Positions 26,870 to 36,417 of a DNA stretch of 64,000 nucleotides are shown in pieces. The position numbers and the translations under genes are program-made. The notes under the pieces were generated by a model. The model saw only the letters and a list, made by a program, of their open reading frames with translations, was not told the origin of the DNA and did no database searches. Origin of the DNA: Megasphaera micronuciformis F0359 (GTDB lineage: Bacteria > Bacillota > Negativicutes > Veillonellales > Megasphaeraceae); the NCBI RefSeq assembly GCF_000165735.1, contig NZ_GL538208.1, positions 611,191-675,190 on the forward strand. The letters are read 5' to 3'. Each line of letters opens with the position of its first letter. Positions within the stretch are counted from its first letter, which is position 1.

Positions 26870-27847
26870 TTACCATTGTGTACCTACTTGTGCGGCCTTG
26901 GCTTTTTCATAAATACGAGCTGCCGTCACCAAATCCTGTACCCCGATACCGACACTTTTAAAAACAATAATGTCGTCTTCATGCTCCCTTCCTTTGACAA
27001 TACCGTTAATGACATCGCCTACTTCGCCGGTAATGTCAGAGCGAGAAAATTCCCCCGTTTTCTCGGGAATCAGGAAATCCCCGGCCTCAGCCCAAACGGC
27101 TTCTTTTGAATCTACATAGATGCTTGCCGCCTTTTTTAATAAGGTCACGTCGAGCTCAACCATATGCGGCGTGTACGAACCTACTCCACATACGACGGCC
27201 CCGGCTTTTACGCAATCTCCCTTAATAACGGGCGTCGTCGACGTAGTAGCCGCAGCGATTACATCTGCACCCGTAACGGCTTCATCAGCCGAGGGGACCG
27301 GAATGATGCACAGAGAATCACTTCCGTACAAATCATTCATACGCTTGGCAAAAGCGATTCTCTTTTCTTCTCTTCTGCTGAAGACACGTACTTCCTTTAA
27401 ATTACGGCTGCAAATCATGGCTTCCAATTGTGCCTGAGCTTGCCCTCCTGTACCGATAAGCGCTCCTACGGAAGCATCTTTACGCGCAAATAAATCAAAA
27501 GCCGCCCCGGCCGAAGCCCCCGTTCTCAGGGCCGTCACATATGTGCCGTCCAATACAGCCGCAAAAGACCCTGTTTCTCCATCCATTAAGGTAATCAGTC
27601 CCTGCGTAACGGGAATATCTTTTTCAGCATTTCCGGGAAATACGTTTACTGTTTTTAAGGCCCCGTACTTTAATTCTTCTGCATAAGAAGGCATGAATAA
27701 AAAGGTACCGTCCGTTGCGGACAAAGTCGTTCGTAACGGCATGACCGCCTTTCGGGCCGAAGCCAGGGAAAAGGCCTCTTTATCAGCCTCAATGGCATCT
27801 TTCATAGAAAAAACGCGTTCTATATCTTCTCTTTGTAACAGCAGCAT
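26870..27847 (-). CDS. Ornithine cyclodeaminase family protein
   Basis: A 325-residue member of the ornithine cyclodeaminase/mu-crystallin family. It has the lysine-bearing segment [11 protein letters not shown], the arginine of [11 protein letters not shown], the NAD loop [12 protein letters not shown] and the [12 protein letters not shown] region. Ornithine cyclodeaminase makes L-proline and ammonia from ornithine; other members reduce imines or make amino-acid precursors. The setting in a proline-reduction island favours proline supply, but this is inference. It has its own AAGGAG site after the terminator of the M24 gene. Confidence 0.82.
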   Translation of the reverse strand: MLLLQREDIERVFSMKDAIEADKEAFSLASARKAVMPLRTTLSATDGTFLFMPSYAEELKYGALKTVNVFPGNAEKDIPVTQGLITLMDGETGSFAAVLDGTYVTALRTGASAGAAFDLFARKDASVGALIGTGGQAQAQLEAMICSRNLKEVRVFSRREEKRIAFAKRMNDLYGSDSLCIIPVPSADEAVTGADVIAAATTSTTPVIKGDCVKAGAVVCGVGSYTPHMVELDVTLLKKAASIYVDSKEAVWAEAGDFLIPEKTGEFSRSDITGEVGDVINGIVKGREHEDDIIVFKSVGIGVQDLVTAARIYEKAKAAQVGTQW

Positions 27848-27867
27848 CTGTCTTCTCCTTCTTATAA

Positions 27868-27899
27868 AAGATGCCGCACTTCAGCGCGGCATCTTCTAT
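27868..27899 (-). terminator. Terminator after the first M24 peptidase gene
   Basis: AAGATGCCGC/GCGGCATCTT hairpin with TTTTA on the minus strand. Confidence 0.75.
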
Positions 27900-27905
27900 T
27901 ATATA

Positions 27906-28985
27906 CTATTCAACAATAGTCAAATCTTTGCTTACGTGATTCAATACTTCGCAACCGTCTTCCGTTGCAATAACCAGATCTTCTACGCGTACACCGAAAT
28001 TCCCCGGCAGATAAACGCCCGGTTCAATGGAAAATACTCGGCCCGGTACTACTACGTCAGTATTTACAGCCGAAACGTCACCGACTTCATGGTCTTCCAA
28101 GCCGATGGAGTGGCCAAGTCGATGAGTAAAGTATTTCCCGTAGCCTTTTTCCGTAATGTAATCGCGTGCCGCTGCATCCAATTCAGCAAAGGTTACGCCC
28201 GGTTTTACCTTATCGATAGCCTTTAAGTTAGCATCACGAACAATTTCATAAACTTTCTTTTGTTCCGCTGAAGCGGATTTGTAGAATACGGTTCTCGTCA
28301 TATCGGAGCAATAGGAATTATAGACGCAACCGATGTCGATAACAACACTGTCACCCGGCTTCTTATGAACGCCTCTTTCCGTTGTATGATGAGGATCGGC
28401 ACCATTAGGACCGTAAGCGACGATAGGATCGAAGGAATGGCCCGAAGCTCCGAGGCTTTCCCAGATTTCTCCGAGTTTTTTACCCATCGTTTCTTCGTCA
28501 TAGTCTTCTTTAACCAAGTCAATCATCTTTTGGCAACCGATATCGCAGAGCTTAGATGCTTCACGCATAATTTCCAGCTCTTCCGCATCTTTGACCATAC
28601 GTACGCGGTCGATAATTTCCGAACCGTTTACAAAAGCACTGCCTGCATGACGATCCATAAGGCCGATGAGGAAGCGAGACGGCCAGTTTTTATCAACGGC
28701 TACGGGCTTATCCTTTTCAATATAATCGGCCAAGACTCCGATTCCGTCCATATTATCGTTAAGCCAAACCTTGTCGCACTGAACGGCGTCGGCAAAGGGG
28801 AACAACTCATTAACAAACAGCTTATGTTTTCCGGACTGCGTTAAATACAAGGCTAACAACCGTTCGCCCGGATGAATCCAGGTGCCGGTTAAATAAAAGA
28901 TAGCGCAAGGATCGGAAACGAGCATTTGCGTTAAATTTTGTTCCGCCATTAATTGAAGTACCTTGTTAACTCGATTTTGATGCAT
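27906..28985 (-). CDS. M24 family X-Pro peptidase, copy A
   Basis: A 359-residue cytoplasmic metallopeptidase of the aminopeptidase P/prolidase family. All five metal ligands are visible: D in VIDIGC, D in CSDMTRT, H in RLGHSIG, E in SIEPGVYL and E in VRVEDLV. The N-terminal creatinase-like domain spans about residues 1-130. It lacks a signal peptide. It would cut X-Pro bonds and release proline for the prd pathway (inference). It is a close paralogue of the gene at 30705-31784 and pairs with the permease at 29067-30470. Confidence 0.92.
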   Translation of the reverse strand: MHQNRVNKVLQLMAEQNLTQMLVSDPCAIFYLTGTWIHPGERLLALYLTQSGKHKLFVNELFPFADAVQCDKVWLNDNMDGIGVLADYIEKDKPVAVDKNWPSRFLIGLMDRHAGSAFVNGSEIIDRVRMVKDAEELEIMREASKLCDIGCQKMIDLVKEDYDEETMGKKLGEIWESLGASGHSFDPIVAYGPNGADPHHTTERGVHKKPGDSVVIDIGCVYNSYCSDMTRTVFYKSASAEQKKVYEIVRDANLKAIDKVKPGVTFAELDAAARDYITEKGYGKYFTHRLGHSIGLEDHEVGDVSAVNTDVVVPGRVFSIEPGVYLPGNFGVRVEDLVIATEDGCEVLNHVSKDLTIVE

Positions 28986-29066
28986 AGTAAAACCCCTCCT
29001 TCATAATTAGAAGTTCTCATAGGAATCTTCTTTTACGGTTACCTGAACGGATAACCTGTATATGTC

Positions 29067-30470
29067 TTACTCTTTGAAGCCCGTACGTTTTACGAAACGG
29101 TTCCAAAGACCGAGGCCTACACCGATAACTACAACTGCGCCGAAAATCATTTCAGCTTCATAAATCAGATTATCCTCAAATGTCGGCATGACAGGAGCCG
29201 CCGAGCAGATAATACCGAGAATCGTAACGCCCAATACCATCGAAGCTACCGTTACGGCTGTCCCGTTATTATTCGACATTTCAAAGGGACGATCTTCGTT
29301 CGGACGAGTCTTGCGAAGACGAATGTACGACATGAACAGAAGAACATACGGGAAAAGAGCCGTCAAGGCCGTCATGGTTACCAAAACATTGTAAATAGCA
29401 TCTACAGACGGAATGAACTGAAGTGCCAAAATAATAACGGTAACTAAAACGGCTTGTAAATACACAGCCCGTTCCGGAATGTTATGGCTATTGGTGCGTG
29501 TTAACGATTCGGGGAAAATCCCGGCTTTAACGCTACCGAAAAGCATCTTAATAGGTGATGCAATGTACAGGATAATCGCACCGAGCATGGAAAATGTAAT
29601 TCCCAAAGCAACAACCTGAATAAACCAGGTGCCCATGCCGAAGTATGCGGAAATAGTAGCCAAGCTGACAAGAATCCCTTGAGATGCCGTAATCTGATCT
29701 GACGGCAAAATCATGGTAATAGCAATAGAGCCCAGCATGTAAATGCCTGCCACGACAGCGGCGGCAATAAAGATAGCCCGAGGGAAATCACGTTTCGGAT
29801 TTTCCATTTCCGTTACGAAGTTGGCCGTAAGTTCCGAACCGGCAAAAGCAAACATGATACTGGAAATGGCGCTCAACGAATCCCAGTTCATAACGGGAGT
29901 CATCGTTTCAACCGTGTAAACGGATGCAGACGGTCTGCCGACGAACAAAGCGGCTCCGAATGCCATGAGAATCAAAAGAATAGCCGGAACCGTCGAACCC
30001 AAGGCTCCCAGATTCGTAAAAATCTTGCCGAAACTCATGCCGCGCGTACTGGCCAGGGACAAGGCCCAGAAACCGACAATGGACAAGATCAAAACAAAGG
30101 TCTTGTTTTCCGCAAGTTCAGGCATATTAATAGCAAAAGATACGTTAATGGTCAAGAACGTTAAAAAGGACGTATACCAAAATATTTTTGATGTCCAATT
30201 CAACCAAGATACCATAAACCCGAATTTTTCTCCGTATGCTTCCTTTACCCATTCAAAAAGGCCGCCGTCACGAGGATAGGTAGATGCCAATTCGGCACAA
30301 ATCAATGCGCAGGGGACGAAAAAGATAAATGCAAATACTACCCATGAAGGAATAGCTCCTAACCCCAGCCCGAAACTGGAAGCTGTCGATTTGGCGATCC
30401 AACGAATACCGAAAAGTGCAGAGATATTCATAAATACCAGATCCCATAAACCGATTTTCTTACTTGCCAT
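29067..30470 (-). CDS. GadC-like amino-acid antiporter, copy A
   Basis: A 467-residue APC-family permease of about 12 helices, resembling the glutamate:GABA antiporter branch: GGLFEWVKEAYGEKFGF, EMENPKRDFPRA and ILPSDQITASQGILV match the corresponding GadC segments. The start at 30470 gives the same length as its paralogue. The helix-6 substrate segment reads MFAFAGSELTANF, different from MFAYEGAEVTANF in copy B, which suggests distinct substrates. It is in operon with M24 copy A. A role in proline or peptide uptake against 5-aminovalerate is inferred. Confidence 0.88.
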   Translation of the reverse strand: MASKKIGLWDLVFMNISALFGIRWIAKSTASSFGLGLGAIPSWVVFAFIFFVPCALICAELASTYPRDGGLFEWVKEAYGEKFGFMVSWLNWTSKIFWYTSFLTFLTINVSFAINMPELAENKTFVLILSIVGFWALSLASTRGMSFGKIFTNLGALGSTVPAILLILMAFGAALFVGRPSASVYTVETMTPVMNWDSLSAISSIMFAFAGSELTANFVTEMENPKRDFPRAIFIAAAVVAGIYMLGSIAITMILPSDQITASQGILVSLATISAYFGMGTWFIQVVALGITFSMLGAIILYIASPIKMLFGSVKAGIFPESLTRTNSHNIPERAVYLQAVLVTVIILALQFIPSVDAIYNVLVTMTALTALFPYVLLFMSYIRLRKTRPNEDRPFEMSNNNGTAVTVASMVLGVTILGIICSAAPVMPTFEDNLIYEAEMIFGAVVVIGVGLGLWNRFVKRTGFKE

Positions 30471-30575
30471 ATGTAACCCTTCTTTCGTAAAAGTCAGGCC
30501 TTCCCTATTTATACATTCAAAAATAAGTTCATGTATCAAAAAAAGTTATAATAATACTATGAATGGCCCTTAAAC

Positions 30576-30605
30576 ATAATACAATATCTGTATAACCTAT
30601 TACAA
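30576..30605 (-). promoter_or_regulatory. Possible promoter of permease copy A
   Basis: On the minus strand TTGTAA (30600-30605) and TATTAT (30576-30581) are 18 bases apart, about 100 bases before the permease start. The region is AT-rich, so the call is weak. Confidence 0.35.
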
Positions 30606-30654
30606 GTTTTAAGAACCTTTTTATTCATTTAAATGTATACTCATTTAGAACAGA

Positions 30655-30691
30655 AAAAGCATACCGTATAAACACACGGTATGCTTTCATC
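30655..30691 (-). terminator. Terminator after M24 peptidase copy B
   Basis: AAGCATACCGT/ACGGTATGCTT hairpin with TTTTT on the minus strand, separating the two antiporter/peptidase modules. Confidence 0.9.
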
Positions 30692-30704
30692 ATGTGATAC
30701 TTTA

Positions 30705-31784
30705 CTACTCTACAACAATCAAGTCCTTCGTGAAATGGTTCAGCACTTCGCAACCGTCTTCCGTAACAAGCACCAAATCTTCAACGCGAACCCCTAAATT
30801 TCCCGGTAAATAGATGCCCGGTTCAATGGAGAAAATACGACCGGGAACTACCTGTTCCGTATTGGCGGCCGATACATCTCCCGGTTCATGAATATCAATA
30901 CCGATGGAATGTCCGAGACGGTGTGTGAAATATTTTCCGTAGCCGTGGTCCGTAATATAATCTCTGGCAGCTGCGTCCAATTCGGCAAAGGTTACACCCG
31001 GTTTTACCTTATCAATGGCTTTTAAGTTCGCATCACGCGTAATTTCATAAACTTTACGTCCTTCATCGGATACGGACTTATAGAAGACTGTACGTGTCAT
31101 GTCGGAACAATACGATTTATACAGGCACCCCATATCGATGACAATGCTGTCACCCGGCTTCTTGTGCGCCCCTTTGGTAATGGAATGATGCGGATCGGCC
31201 GCATTGGCACCGTAACCGATAATAGGTTCAAATGAATGACCGTCAGCGCCGAGTTCTTCCCAAATTTCCGAAAGCTTACGTTCCACTTCCACTTCGTCAT
31301 AGTCTTCTTTCATCAATTCGATTACTCTACCGATAGCCAAGTCATTTAATCTGGAGGCTTCACGCATGAGTTTAATTTCTTCAGCGTCCTTGACCATACG
31401 TACACGATCGACGATTTCCGATCCATTGACAAAGGCACTGCCCGCCTTCTTGTCAATCAAACCGATAAGGAAACGGGCCGGCCAATTTTTATCAATAGCT
31501 ACGGGCTTATCTTTTTCCACGTACTCGGCCAAAACCCCGATTCCGTCCATATTATCATTAAGCCATACCTTATCGCACTGAATAGCGTCGGCAAAGGGGA
31601 ACAATTCATTAACAAATAATTTATGCTTTCCCGTTTGAGTCAAATACAGGGCTAACAACCGTTCACCCGGTTGAATCCATGTACCGGTTAAATAGAATAT
31701 GGCCGACGGATCGGATATAATCATTTGTGTTAAATTTTTTTGTGCCATTAAATCAAGCACCTTATTTACGCGTTCCTGATGCAT
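30705..31784 (-). CDS. M24 family X-Pro peptidase, copy B
   Basis: A 359-residue paralogue of the gene at 27906-28985, equal in length, with the same five metal ligands (DMGC, SDMTRT, GHSIG, SIEPGIYL, RVEDLV). Near the active site it has GIDIHEPGD where copy A has GLEDHEVGD, a difference next to the substrate-binding histidine. It is the second gene of an operon with permease B, 45 bases upstream. It is probably cytosolic and releases proline from X-Pro peptides. Confidence 0.92.
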   Translation of the reverse strand: MHQERVNKVLDLMAQKNLTQMIISDPSAIFYLTGTWIQPGERLLALYLTQTGKHKLFVNELFPFADAIQCDKVWLNDNMDGIGVLAEYVEKDKPVAIDKNWPARFLIGLIDKKAGSAFVNGSEIVDRVRMVKDAEEIKLMREASRLNDLAIGRVIELMKEDYDEVEVERKLSEIWEELGADGHSFEPIIGYGANAADPHHSITKGAHKKPGDSIVIDMGCLYKSYCSDMTRTVFYKSVSDEGRKVYEITRDANLKAIDKVKPGVTFAELDAAARDYITDHGYGKYFTHRLGHSIGIDIHEPGDVSAANTEQVVPGRIFSIEPGIYLPGNLGVRVEDLVLVTEDGCEVLNHFTKDLIVVE

Positions 31785-31829
31785 TATAAACCCCCTCCTT
31801 AACTGGACTTAACAAATAGTATTTAGATT

Positions 31830-33233
31830 TTATTCTTTAAAACCTGTCCGTTTAACGAAACGATTCCAAATTCCCAAACCGACGACAATGATAAAAATAG
31901 CGCCCAAAATCATTTCCGCTTCATAAATGACATTGTCTTCAAAGGTCTTCATGACAGGCGATGCGGATAAAATAACGCCCAAGATAGTCAATCCCATCAA
32001 AAGTCCTGCAACGGACACGGCCGTGTTGACGTTTTTAGAAACTTCATACGGACGTTCTTCGTCGGGACGAGTTTTACGCAATTTAATGTATGCCATGAAT
32101 AAGAGCACATACGGGAAAAGTGCCGTTAAGGCCGTCATGGTGACCAATACATTATAAATAGCGTCTACTGTCGGGATAAACTGCGTACCCAAGATGATAA
32201 CCGTAACAATGACAGCCTGTAAATAAACGGCTTTTTCAGGAATGTTATGGCTGTTCGTCTGCGTCAACGATTCGGGGAAAATGCCCTTGCGAACGCTGCC
32301 GAACAACATCTTAATAGGCGAACCGATATACAGGATAATGGCACCGAATACGGAGATAGAAATACCCAAGGCTACCAACTGCATAAACCAAGGCCCTAAT
32401 CCGAAGTATGCGGAAATGGTTGCCAAGCTGACGAGAATACCCTGAGATGCCGTAATCTGGTCGGTCGGTAAAATCGTAGTAATAGCCACGGAACCGAGAA
32501 CGTACAGGCCGGCCACGATAGCGGCGGCAATAACGATAGCTCGCGGAAAATCACGTTTCGGATTTTCCATTTCCGTTACGAAGTTAGCCGTTACTTCCGC
32601 TCCTTCATACGCAAACATAACTGTCGAAATAGCACCTAATGTATCCCAATTAAGAACGGGAGTAAGCGTTTCAATCGTATACTGCGATACCGATTCACGA
32701 CCGCCGAAAATAAGCGCTCCGAAAGCCATGACAATCAAAAGGATGGCCGGTACGGTAGACCCCAGAGCTCCGACATTGGTAAAAATTTTACCGAACGACA
32801 TGCCCTTCGTACAAATAAAGGAGAGAACCCAGAATACAGCCAAAGATACGATGAGTACAAACGGCTTGTTTTCCGAAAGTTCCGGCATATTTACGGCAAA
32901 TGCCACATTGACGGTAAGGAAGGTTAAGAAGGACGTATACCAAAGAATTTTAGCAGTCCAGTTCAACCAAGATACCATAAACCCGTACTTTTCACCGTAC
33001 GCTTCTTTTACCCATTCATACATACCTCCGTCACGAGGATAAGTAGATGCCAGTTCGGCACATACCAAAGCACAGGGTACGAAGAAGATGAATGCAAAAA
33101 CTACCCATGCGGGAATGGCGCCCAACCCGAGACCGAAGCTTGAGGCCGTCGATTTGGCAATCCAACGAATACCGAACAGAGCCGATACGTTCATGAATAC
33201 CAAATCCCATAAACCGATTTTTTTAATGGACAT
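31830..33233 (-). CDS. GadC-like amino-acid antiporter, copy B
   Basis: A 467-residue paralogue of permease A with the same APC architecture. The helix-6 segment is MFAYEGAEVTANF, with a glutamate where copy A has alanine and an alanine where A has serine. It heads the permease B-M24 B operon; its upstream 230 bases are very AT-rich, with no clear promoter that I could assign. Substrate is unknown; exchange of an amino acid or X-Pro peptide for 5-aminovalerate is a reasoned guess. Confidence 0.88.
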   Translation of the reverse strand: MSIKKIGLWDLVFMNVSALFGIRWIAKSTASSFGLGLGAIPAWVVFAFIFFVPCALVCAELASTYPRDGGMYEWVKEAYGEKYGFMVSWLNWTAKILWYTSFLTFLTVNVAFAVNMPELSENKPFVLIVSLAVFWVLSFICTKGMSFGKIFTNVGALGSTVPAILLIVMAFGALIFGGRESVSQYTIETLTPVLNWDTLGAISTVMFAYEGAEVTANFVTEMENPKRDFPRAIVIAAAIVAGLYVLGSVAITTILPTDQITASQGILVSLATISAYFGLGPWFMQLVALGISISVFGAIILYIGSPIKMLFGSVRKGIFPESLTQTNSHNIPEKAVYLQAVIVTVIILGTQFIPTVDAIYNVLVTMTALTALFPYVLLFMAYIKLRKTRPDEERPYEVSKNVNTAVSVAGLLMGLTILGVILSASPVMKTFEDNVIYEAEMILGAIFIIVVGLGIWNRFVKRTGFKE

Positions 33234-33399
33234 AATACTATACCTTCTTCCCTTTCAATTAGCATACACATATTTGTTCATATATGTACATAGTATAAAT
33301 CACTTATCAATAGTTATACTACAACACGCACACTGATAAATGACTTTGATTAATCATACTATATTTATTAGATTATGTACAGTATTTCACATTCAAAAA

Positions 33400-33427
33400 G
33401 TTATATTTCAAAAAACTTTTTTATATG
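33400..33427 (-). terminator. Weak possible terminator after selB
   Basis: AAAAAGTT/AACTTTTT arms around an AT-rich loop with a short T run. The stem contains only two G-C pairs, so its strength is doubtful. Confidence 0.3.
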
Positions 33428-33463
33428 ACAAATCTCTTGCCCATTTTAATTTAAAGTTCATAC

Positions 33464-35377
33464 TTAGTTCTTTTGCCAATAGGAGCCGAGAACCCTATAG
33501 TTTTCTACTCTCTTCGTAATTTCAAGACTATCGGTATATTCTAAAATAAGCATGGACGACTTCCGACTCGAATCGGTCATATCCCGAAAGTCCCCCAACG
33601 TCATTTGGCCGTGTTCCGTAATATAATCGTAAATAACCTTTACGGCTTTTTCATATATTTTCTTATAAATAACGTACTCAGGCGTTAATTGAACGACACT
33701 TGTACCGCACATGGCTTCGACAACGCTTTCAGCCTCTTTATCAAGAGCATAAAACTCGTCTTTTTTCATAGGCGTGTATCCGCTCTTTTCAACGATAGAC
33801 TCGATTTTATCTCTTAGCGCCGCCTGCTTATCCGTAAACTTTACTTCAAAATTGGCCGCACTGATAAGATTTCCCTTTTCCTTGCACGCCCCGTCGGCAA
33901 TGAGTAACTTAACTAAGGCGGATATATCTTTTTCCGTTACTTCGCCGTTACTTTTCTGATGCAGGCGTGACCGGAATTCTTCGGCGGACATACCGATGCG
34001 CAAGGGGAACTTTTGATGATAGGCCAGTAAGATTTGAACGGCCTGTCCCTTAATTTGCTTGTATACGTCTGCATGAATATAGGCAGAAGCGGTTTTCATG
34101 ATTTCTCCGACCTGAACTAACCCGTCTACTTCCCCTTGTGCCTGTTCCTGTGACAGGCCCGTGTATTCGGCGATTTCTCTGGCCGTTGTAAAGTACTGCC
34201 GCTTATGTCTTAGAAAATCTTCAATAATGTCGGCAATATTTCCCTCTTCCTTAGTCTTTAAACTTTCCAAAACTTCAGCACGAAAGCGTCTGTGTTTTTT
34301 AGGAGCCGCATCCAGGACTTCCCCGCCTGCAATGGTATGCATGGGCGAATAGGTTCTGATAATGAAGCGATCCCGTTCTTTAACGACTACCTGCTCCGTT
34401 TCCAAGCGCAGCTGCAAAAAGCCGTCTTCACCGGGCTGAATGGAATCTGTACCGATAGGAACGGCCCTAGCCATTACTTCACGCGTCCCTATGAGAAGAC
34501 GTACCCGGTCCCAAAGGGTAATGGGCGCTACGGCATGCTTTAAGCAGGTGACTTTCACATCGAGCATCCACGTAGGCTTTAATTGATTCGATGCGGACAA
34601 GACATCGCCTCTTTCAATCTCATCTGTCGTAAGCCCTGCCAGGTTCAAAGCCGTACGGTGATGTGACGTGACCTTTTTTACATCCTGTTCATGAACCTGA
34701 ATATTACGAACGCGAGTCTTTTTAAGACTCGGATAAACGGTCAATTCGTCACCGGCACTTAAGGTTCCGTCCAATAAGGTACCGGTAACAACCGTGCCGA
34801 ATCCTTTTACGGAAAACACACGGTCTACATTCAAACGAGCACTGCCGTCTTCTCGTTCATCTTGGGCCTTATCGGCACACTCTTCAATTTTCTTAAGAAG
34901 TTCCGGAATTCCCTTGCCGCTCACGGCATCCGTTTTCACAATATCCGCATGTTCAAGAGGAGTACCTGCCAACTGTTCGCGAATATCTTCAACAGCCAGT
35001 TCCAACAACTCTTCATCAACCGTATCTACCTTTGTCAGAACAATCAGAAAATTTCGCACGCCTAAGAGAGTTAAGATATCAATATGCTCCCGCGTTTGCG
35101 GCATAACACCTTCGCCGGCATCAATAACCAAAAGAACCAGGTTGATTCCGGGCAGCCCGGCCACCATATTTTTTATAAATTTTTCATGCCCCGGTACATC
35201 TACAATGCCTACACGATGACCGTGCGGCAAATCAAGATAGGCAAACCCCAAATTAATAGACATGCCCCGTTTTTTTTCTTCCTTCGTCGTATCCGTTTCA
35301 ATGCCCGTCAAGGCCTTAATCAATGTCGTTTTTCCGTGGTCAACATGGCCGGCCGTACCGATAACAATATTTGCCAT
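33464..35377 (-). CDS. selB: Selenocysteine-specific elongation factor SelB
   Basis: Delivers Sec-tRNA to the ribosome at UGA codons marked by a SECIS hairpin. The 637-residue product has an EF-Tu-like GTPase start (GTAGHVDHGKTTL, DVPGHEKF, TKVD), two beta domains (to about residue 340) and a C-terminal run of winged-helix domains that bind SECIS RNA. The ATG at 35377 follows AAGGAG; the longer upstream frame covers a terminator and is not coding. It follows the prd operon but has its own leader. Confidence 0.97.
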   Translation of the reverse strand: MANIVIGTAGHVDHGKTTLIKALTGIETDTTKEEKKRGMSINLGFAYLDLPHGHRVGIVDVPGHEKFIKNMVAGLPGINLVLLVIDAGEGVMPQTREHIDILTLLGVRNFLIVLTKVDTVDEELLELAVEDIREQLAGTPLEHADIVKTDAVSGKGIPELLKKIEECADKAQDEREDGSARLNVDRVFSVKGFGTVVTGTLLDGTLSAGDELTVYPSLKKTRVRNIQVHEQDVKKVTSHHRTALNLAGLTTDEIERGDVLSASNQLKPTWMLDVKVTCLKHAVAPITLWDRVRLLIGTREVMARAVPIGTDSIQPGEDGFLQLRLETEQVVVKERDRFIIRTYSPMHTIAGGEVLDAAPKKHRRFRAEVLESLKTKEEGNIADIIEDFLRHKRQYFTTAREIAEYTGLSQEQAQGEVDGLVQVGEIMKTASAYIHADVYKQIKGQAVQILLAYHQKFPLRIGMSAEEFRSRLHQKSNGEVTEKDISALVKLLIADGACKEKGNLISAANFEVKFTDKQAALRDKIESIVEKSGYTPMKKDEFYALDKEAESVVEAMCGTSVVQLTPEYVIYKKIYEKAVKVIYDYITEHGQMTLGDFRDMTDSSRKSSMLILEYTDSLEITKRVENYRVLGSYWQKN

Positions 35378-35407
35378 AAGTAACTCCTTTGCGTCTGTCA
35401 GATAAAT

Positions 35408-35452
35408 GAAAAACCCGATTCCTATTATAAAGGAAATCGGGTTTTTTATCAT
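35408..35452 (-). terminator. Terminator at the end of the prd operon
   Basis: An AAACCCGATTTCC/GGAATCGGGTTT hairpin with T tracts on both sides lies between the TauE/SafE gene and selB. It probably limits read-through into selB. Confidence 0.88.
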
Positions 35453-35517
35453 CTTAAATTTACGTATTGTACGTCATCCCGTAAGGCATATTCACACAAT
35501 ACGGTTTACTTACAGAC

Positions 35518-36402
35518 TTAGGCTGCTTCGCTCGTATTTTTGAGACCTTTACGAATATACATGAAGGCCGTGTAAATAACGACGATAATAACGAGCCATG
35601 TAAGCAAGTTGAGGTCCATGCTCTGAACCAATTTAGCCGCAATGATAACGCCGACGACACCGCTGACTGCGATGAGAACGCTGACCTTACGAGCATACGA
35701 GCCGGCAACGATAAATTCCTTAGAAGCAACGGGCATCAAAGCTGCGCAAGAACCCATCATTACAGGGAACGCTACGATAGGATTCAAGCCGAGCAGGTAA
35801 ACCATTGCCATGCAAGGTGCATACAAACCGCAACCGATTGTCATAAGAGCGCCGAAGATGAGGTTCAAAACAATAGCCACGATAAGCTTTACGCCTTCCA
35901 AGCCCATAGCCGTGTTGCCCGTACCGAGGAACGCCATGAGGCCGAGCTGTTTACCGAGCATGAGCAGAGCCGTAATCAAGAGGGCAATACCCAAATAGGT
36001 CTGTACCTTCTTTTCCGAAAGGTTCGGAACGATTTTACCGCCGATTACAGCACCGACAATAGCCGCAATGATCAAGGAGAACAACGTAACCGGTTCTACT
36101 TCTACAACCGAAATAAAGAGGAAGGCTTCGATCAAAACGGGGATCGTATCGGCAACATTCAACGTACCGGGAAGAAGCTTATCGCTCTTCAACTGTTTCG
36201 TAACACCGAGTAACATTGTCGTTGTTGCATAAGAACCGATACCCAACGTATCGAGGAAGTTCGTAATGAAGCCGATAAAAAGATTGATAGGCACATTGCC
36301 TTCGCCCCAATTACCCTTGTTGGCTGCCAAATCACGAATATAGTAAATAATGTAATAAATGAACAGGATACCCAACAAGCCGAGTAATGCGTTGACTACC
36401 AT
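35518..36402 (-). CDS. TauE/SafE family membrane transporter
   Basis: A 294-residue protein of the TauE/SafE (DUF81) family with about eight helices and the repeated half-pattern GFITNFLDTLGIGSYATTT and GLYAPCMAMVYLLGLNPIVAFPV (read in parts). Characterised relatives move sulfite, sulfonates or organic anions. It is the last gene of the prd operon, 15 bases after prdF, so it could carry a substrate or product of proline reduction; that is inference. Confidence 0.85.
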   Translation of the reverse strand: MVVNALLGLLGILFIYYIIYYIRDLAANKGNWGEGNVPINLFIGFITNFLDTLGIGSYATTTMLLGVTKQLKSDKLLPGTLNVADTIPVLIEAFLFISVVEVEPVTLFSLIIAAIVGAVIGGKIVPNLSEKKVQTYLGIALLITALLMLGKQLGLMAFLGTGNTAMGLEGVKLIVAIVLNLIFGALMTIGCGLYAPCMAMVYLLGLNPIVAFPVMMGSCAALMPVASKEFIVAGSYARKVSVLIAVSGVVGVIIAAKLVQSMDLNLLTWLVIIVVIYTAFMYIRKGLKNTSEAA

Positions 36403-36417
36403 AATAATTCCTCCCTA

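Noticed and set aside
27906-33233. The duplicated permease-peptidase block as an assembly duplication
   Set aside because: The copies differ throughout at both DNA and protein level and have different flanks and terminators, so they are true paralogues.
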